64,000 nt of DNA, taken from the NCBI GenBank assembly GCA_963835215.1, contig CAWIES010000002.1, positions 930,001 to 994,000 of the forward strand. The letters are read 5' to 3'. How positions within the stretch are numbered: position 1 is the first letter of the stretch; the number at the start of each line of letters is the position of its first letter. The position numbers and the translations under genes were made by a program. Positions 62,241 through 64,000 of the stretch are shown piece by piece. The notes under the pieces were generated by a model. That model had not been told where the DNA came from and did not search any database. It saw nothing but the letters and a program-made list of their open reading frames with translations. The DNA comes from Roseiarcus sp963835215 (GTDB lineage: Bacteria; Pseudomonadota; Alphaproteobacteria; Rhizobiales; Beijerinckiaceae).

Positions 62241-62270
62241 CGCTATCAGTCTCGCCCGCTATCAGTCTCG
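62241..62270. repeat. Tandem 14-base direct repeat in the cytochrome c leader
   Basis: CGCTATCAGTCTCG occurs at 62241-62254 and again at 62257-62270, two bases apart. It lies 11-40 bases upstream of the cytochrome c start. A local duplication or a doubled regulator site are both possible. Confidence 0.55.
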
Positions 62271-62315
62271 GCGGCGAGGGCGCAAAGCCCCCAAACGGAA
62301 TCCTGATTAGCCGCT

Positions 62316-62343
62316 TTGCGTCTGTCTTGGCAACACGTATAAA
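62316..62343 (+). promoter_or_regulatory. Promoter candidate of kdsB-pheA
   Basis: TTGCGT (62316-62321) and TATAAA (62338-62343) are separated by 16 bases and lie 57 bases before the kdsB ATG. The -10 is close to consensus. Confidence 0.5.
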
Positions 62344-62399
62344 CGCGGCGCCGAGCCCATTTTTTCAGCGCGTTTTGTAGATCCGCCAACACTGCCCCC

Positions 62400-63143
62400 A
62401 TGACCAGTCCGATCGTTATCGTCCCCGCGCGCCTGAGCTCGACCCGTTTGCCCGGCAAGCCGCTCGCCGACATCTGGGGCGAGCCGATGATTGTTCATGT
62501 CTGGCGGCGCGCGATCGAGGCCGATGTCGGGCCGGTGCTGGTCGCCGCCGATGACGCCAGCATCGTCGCGGCGGTCAAGGCGGTCGGCGGGCGCGCCGTG
62601 CTGACGCGGACCGACCACACCTCCGGCTCCGACCGCATCTTCGAGGCGCTCGGCGCCTACGACCCGGACGGGCGTCACGACGTCGTGGTCAACGTTCAGG
62701 GCGATCTGCCGACGATCGAGCGCGCGGCCGTGCGCGCCGCCGTCGGCCCGCTCGCCGATGGGCAAGTCGACATCGTGACGCTGGCGACCGAGATCACCCG
62801 TGCCGAGGAGCGCGACGACCCCAATGTCGTCAAGGCGGTGGGCGCTGAGGTCAGCCCCGGCCGGCTGCGCGCGCTCTATTTCACCCGCGCCAGGGCGCCG
62901 TGGGGCGAGGGGCCGCTGCTGCATCACATCGGCCTCTACGCGTATAGACGCGCCGCGCTGGCGCGCTTCGTCGCGCTCGCGCCCTCGCCGCTCGAGCTGC
63001 GCGAGCGGCTCGAACAATTGCGGGCGCTCGAGGCGGGCATGCGCATCGACATCGCGCTGGTCGACGTCGCCCCGCTCGGCGTCGACACGCCGGAAGACTT
63101 GCATCGCGCCCGCGAAATGCTGGCGCCGAAAGGAAGGCGATGA
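62400..63143 (+). CDS. kdsB: 3-deoxy-manno-octulosonate cytidylyltransferase
   Basis: 247 residues. IVIVPARLSSTRLPGKPLAD is the CTP-binding signature, then GRAVLTRTDHTSGSDRIFEA, NVQGDLPTIERAAV and GLYAYRRAALARFVALAPSP and LRALEAGMRIDIALVD are diagnostic. The enzyme activates KDO as CMP-KDO for lipopolysaccharide core synthesis. Stop and start codons overlap (ATGA) with the pheA gene, so the two are coupled, an order common in Hyphomicrobiales. Confidence 0.97.
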   Translation: MTSPIVIVPARLSSTRLPGKPLADIWGEPMIVHVWRRAIEADVGPVLVAADDASIVAAVKAVGGRAVLTRTDHTSGSDRIFEALGAYDPDGRHDVVVNVQGDLPTIERAAVRAAVGPLADGQVDIVTLATEITRAEERDDPNVVKAVGAEVSPGRLRALYFTRARAPWGEGPLLHHIGLYAYRRAALARFVALAPSPLELRERLEQLRALEAGMRIDIALVDVAPLGVDTPEDLHRAREMLAPKGRR

Positions 63144-64000
63144 CCGCCAAGAGCACGACTTCCAAAACCGTCGCCTATCAAGGCGAGCCGGGCGCCAACT
63201 CGCATATCGCCTGCCTGGAGAACTATCCCGGCTGCCGGCCGCTTCCCTGCGCGACGTTCGAGGACGCCTTCGCCGCGTTGCAGGAGGGGAGCGCCGAGCT
63301 GGCGATGATCCCAATCGAGAATTCGATCGCCGGGCGCGTCGCCGACATTCATGCGCTGTTGCCGGCCTCGGGCCTGCACATCATCGCCGAGACGTTCCTG
63401 CCGATCCATTTTCAATTGCTTGGCGTTCCGGGCGCGAAGCTCGCGGATTTGCGCGCGGTCTACAGCCATGTCCACGCGCTCGGCCAATGCCGCAAGATCA
63501 TCCGCAAATATGGGTTGAAGGCGATCGTCGCTGCCGACACGGCGGGCTCGGCGCGCGAGGTGGCGGAGGCGCGCGATCCCTCCCGCGCTTCGCTGGCCAC
63601 GCAGCTCGCGGGCGAGACCTACGGCCTGACGACGCTCGCCGCCGACGTCGAGGACGAGGCCCATAACACGACCCGTTTCGTCGTGCTCGCCAAGACGCCG
63701 CAATGGGCGCCGGCGAACAACGGGCCGGTGGTGACGACGTTTGTCTTCCGCGTGCGCAACGTGCCCGCCGCGCTCTACAAGTCGCTCGGCGGCTTCGCCA
63801 CCAACGGCGTCAACATGACCAAGTTGGAGAGCTACATGGTCGAGGGCGAGTTCGCCGCGACCCAGTTTCTCGCCGACGTCGACGGCCATCCCGAGGACCC
63901 GCCGCTGCGGCGCGCGCTGGAGGAGATCGAGTTCTTCTCACGCGAAGTGCGAATCCTGGGCGTCTACCCCGCGCATCCGTTCCGCATCGAAACGCAGAAG
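63140..64000 (+). CDS. pheA: Prephenate dehydratase, 3' truncated by the window edge
   Basis: 287 residues visible without a stop. TVAYQGEPGANSHIACLENY, then DAFAALQEGSAELAMIPIEN and SIAGRVADIHALLP mark the dehydratase domain, DEAHNTTRFVVLA carries the catalytic TRF. An ACT regulatory domain with TNGVNMTKLESYMVEGEFAA binds phenylalanine. It makes phenylpyruvate from prephenate, downstream of the DAHP synthase found at 8741-10130. It follows kdsB with a four-base overlap. Confidence 0.97.
   Translation, partial: MTAKSTTSKTVAYQGEPGANSHIACLENYPGCRPLPCATFEDAFAALQEGSAELAMIPIENSIAGRVADIHALLPASGLHIIAETFLPIHFQLLGVPGAKLADLRAVYSHVHALGQCRKIIRKYGLKAIVAADTAGSAREVAEARDPSRASLATQLAGETYGLTTLAADVEDEAHNTTRFVVLAKTPQWAPANNGPVVTTFVFRVRNVPAALYKSLGGFATNGVNMTKLESYMVEGEFAATQFLADVDGHPEDPPLRRALEEIEFFSREVRILGVYPAHPFRIETQK

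Overview
The window is a dense, high-GC (roughly two-thirds G+C), largely housekeeping stretch of an alphaproteobacterial chromosome. The gene complement points to Hyphomicrobiales (Rhizobiales): a ChvE-GguA-GguB sugar transporter beside a GbpR-like LysR regulator, a GapR/DUF2312 nucleoid protein, DUF1036, DUF2076 and DUF2628 proteins, a class II DAHP synthase, HslV with a short propeptide, and large palindromic intergenic repeats of the kind common in that order. A Beijerinckiaceae/Methylocystaceae-like genus is possible, but the sequence alone does not settle it. I see no prophage, insertion sequence, CRISPR array, tRNA or rRNA.

Layout. 1-6.1 kb: the 3' end of rpoD with its terminator, a TadD-like TPR lipoprotein coupled to a membrane/coiled-coil protein, an ABC-F ATPase, and a divergent SDR/LysR pair. 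6.1-10.8 kb: NAD synthetase, a Phd/PIN toxin-antitoxin pair, class II DAHP synthase (frame broken) and a GcvR-like double ACT protein. 10.9-14 kb: an hslV - membrane protein - hslU operon behind a probable heat-shock promoter. 14-19 kb: PHP phosphoesterase, secreted aspartic protease, ECF42-type sigma factor with its DGPF/YCII partner, and thiolase. 19-25 kb: MoeB-like protein, L,D-transpeptidase, DUF2076 protein, purA with a leader hairpin, and a proline-rich membrane protein. 25-32.4 kb: the rimP-nusA-ylxR-infB-rbfA-truB operon behind a promoter and an attenuator-like hairpin. 32.4-38.2 kb: a Rieske/flavodoxin-reductase fusion, acyl-CoA ligase, MarR and SCO1. 38.2-41.5 kb: hisB-DUF2628-hisH-hisA-hisF. 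41.6-48.5 kb: an HxlR/reductase pair, 2OG oxygenase, GapR, N-formylglutamate amidohydrolase, EamA permease (frame broken), DUF1036 and pyruvate kinase. 48-53.4 kb: an ECF sigma/anti-sigma/YceI/cytochrome b561 operon divergent from TPR-DoxX genes, a hydrolase, a TPR protein and a short rpmJ gene. 53.4-58.7 kb: gbpR and chvE-gguA-gguB. 58.7-64 kb: DUF2867, aminoglycoside-phosphotransferase-like protein, acyl-CoA dehydrogenase (frame broken), membrane cytochrome c, kdsB and the start of prephenate dehydratase.

How it works together. Several units are textbook operons held together by 4-base ATGA or GTGA overlaps, indicating translational coupling. The most informative items are not a single new system. 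They are: (i) terminator-like hairpins in the leaders of purA, rimP and chvE; (ii) a multi-pass membrane protein wedged between hslV and hslU; (iii) a Rieske-flavodoxin fusion; (iv) perfect inverted repeats in regulator/target intergenic regions (HxlR, MarR and an orphan one); and (v) three intact-looking genes each broken by exactly one extra base, which more likely reflects consensus errors than real decay.
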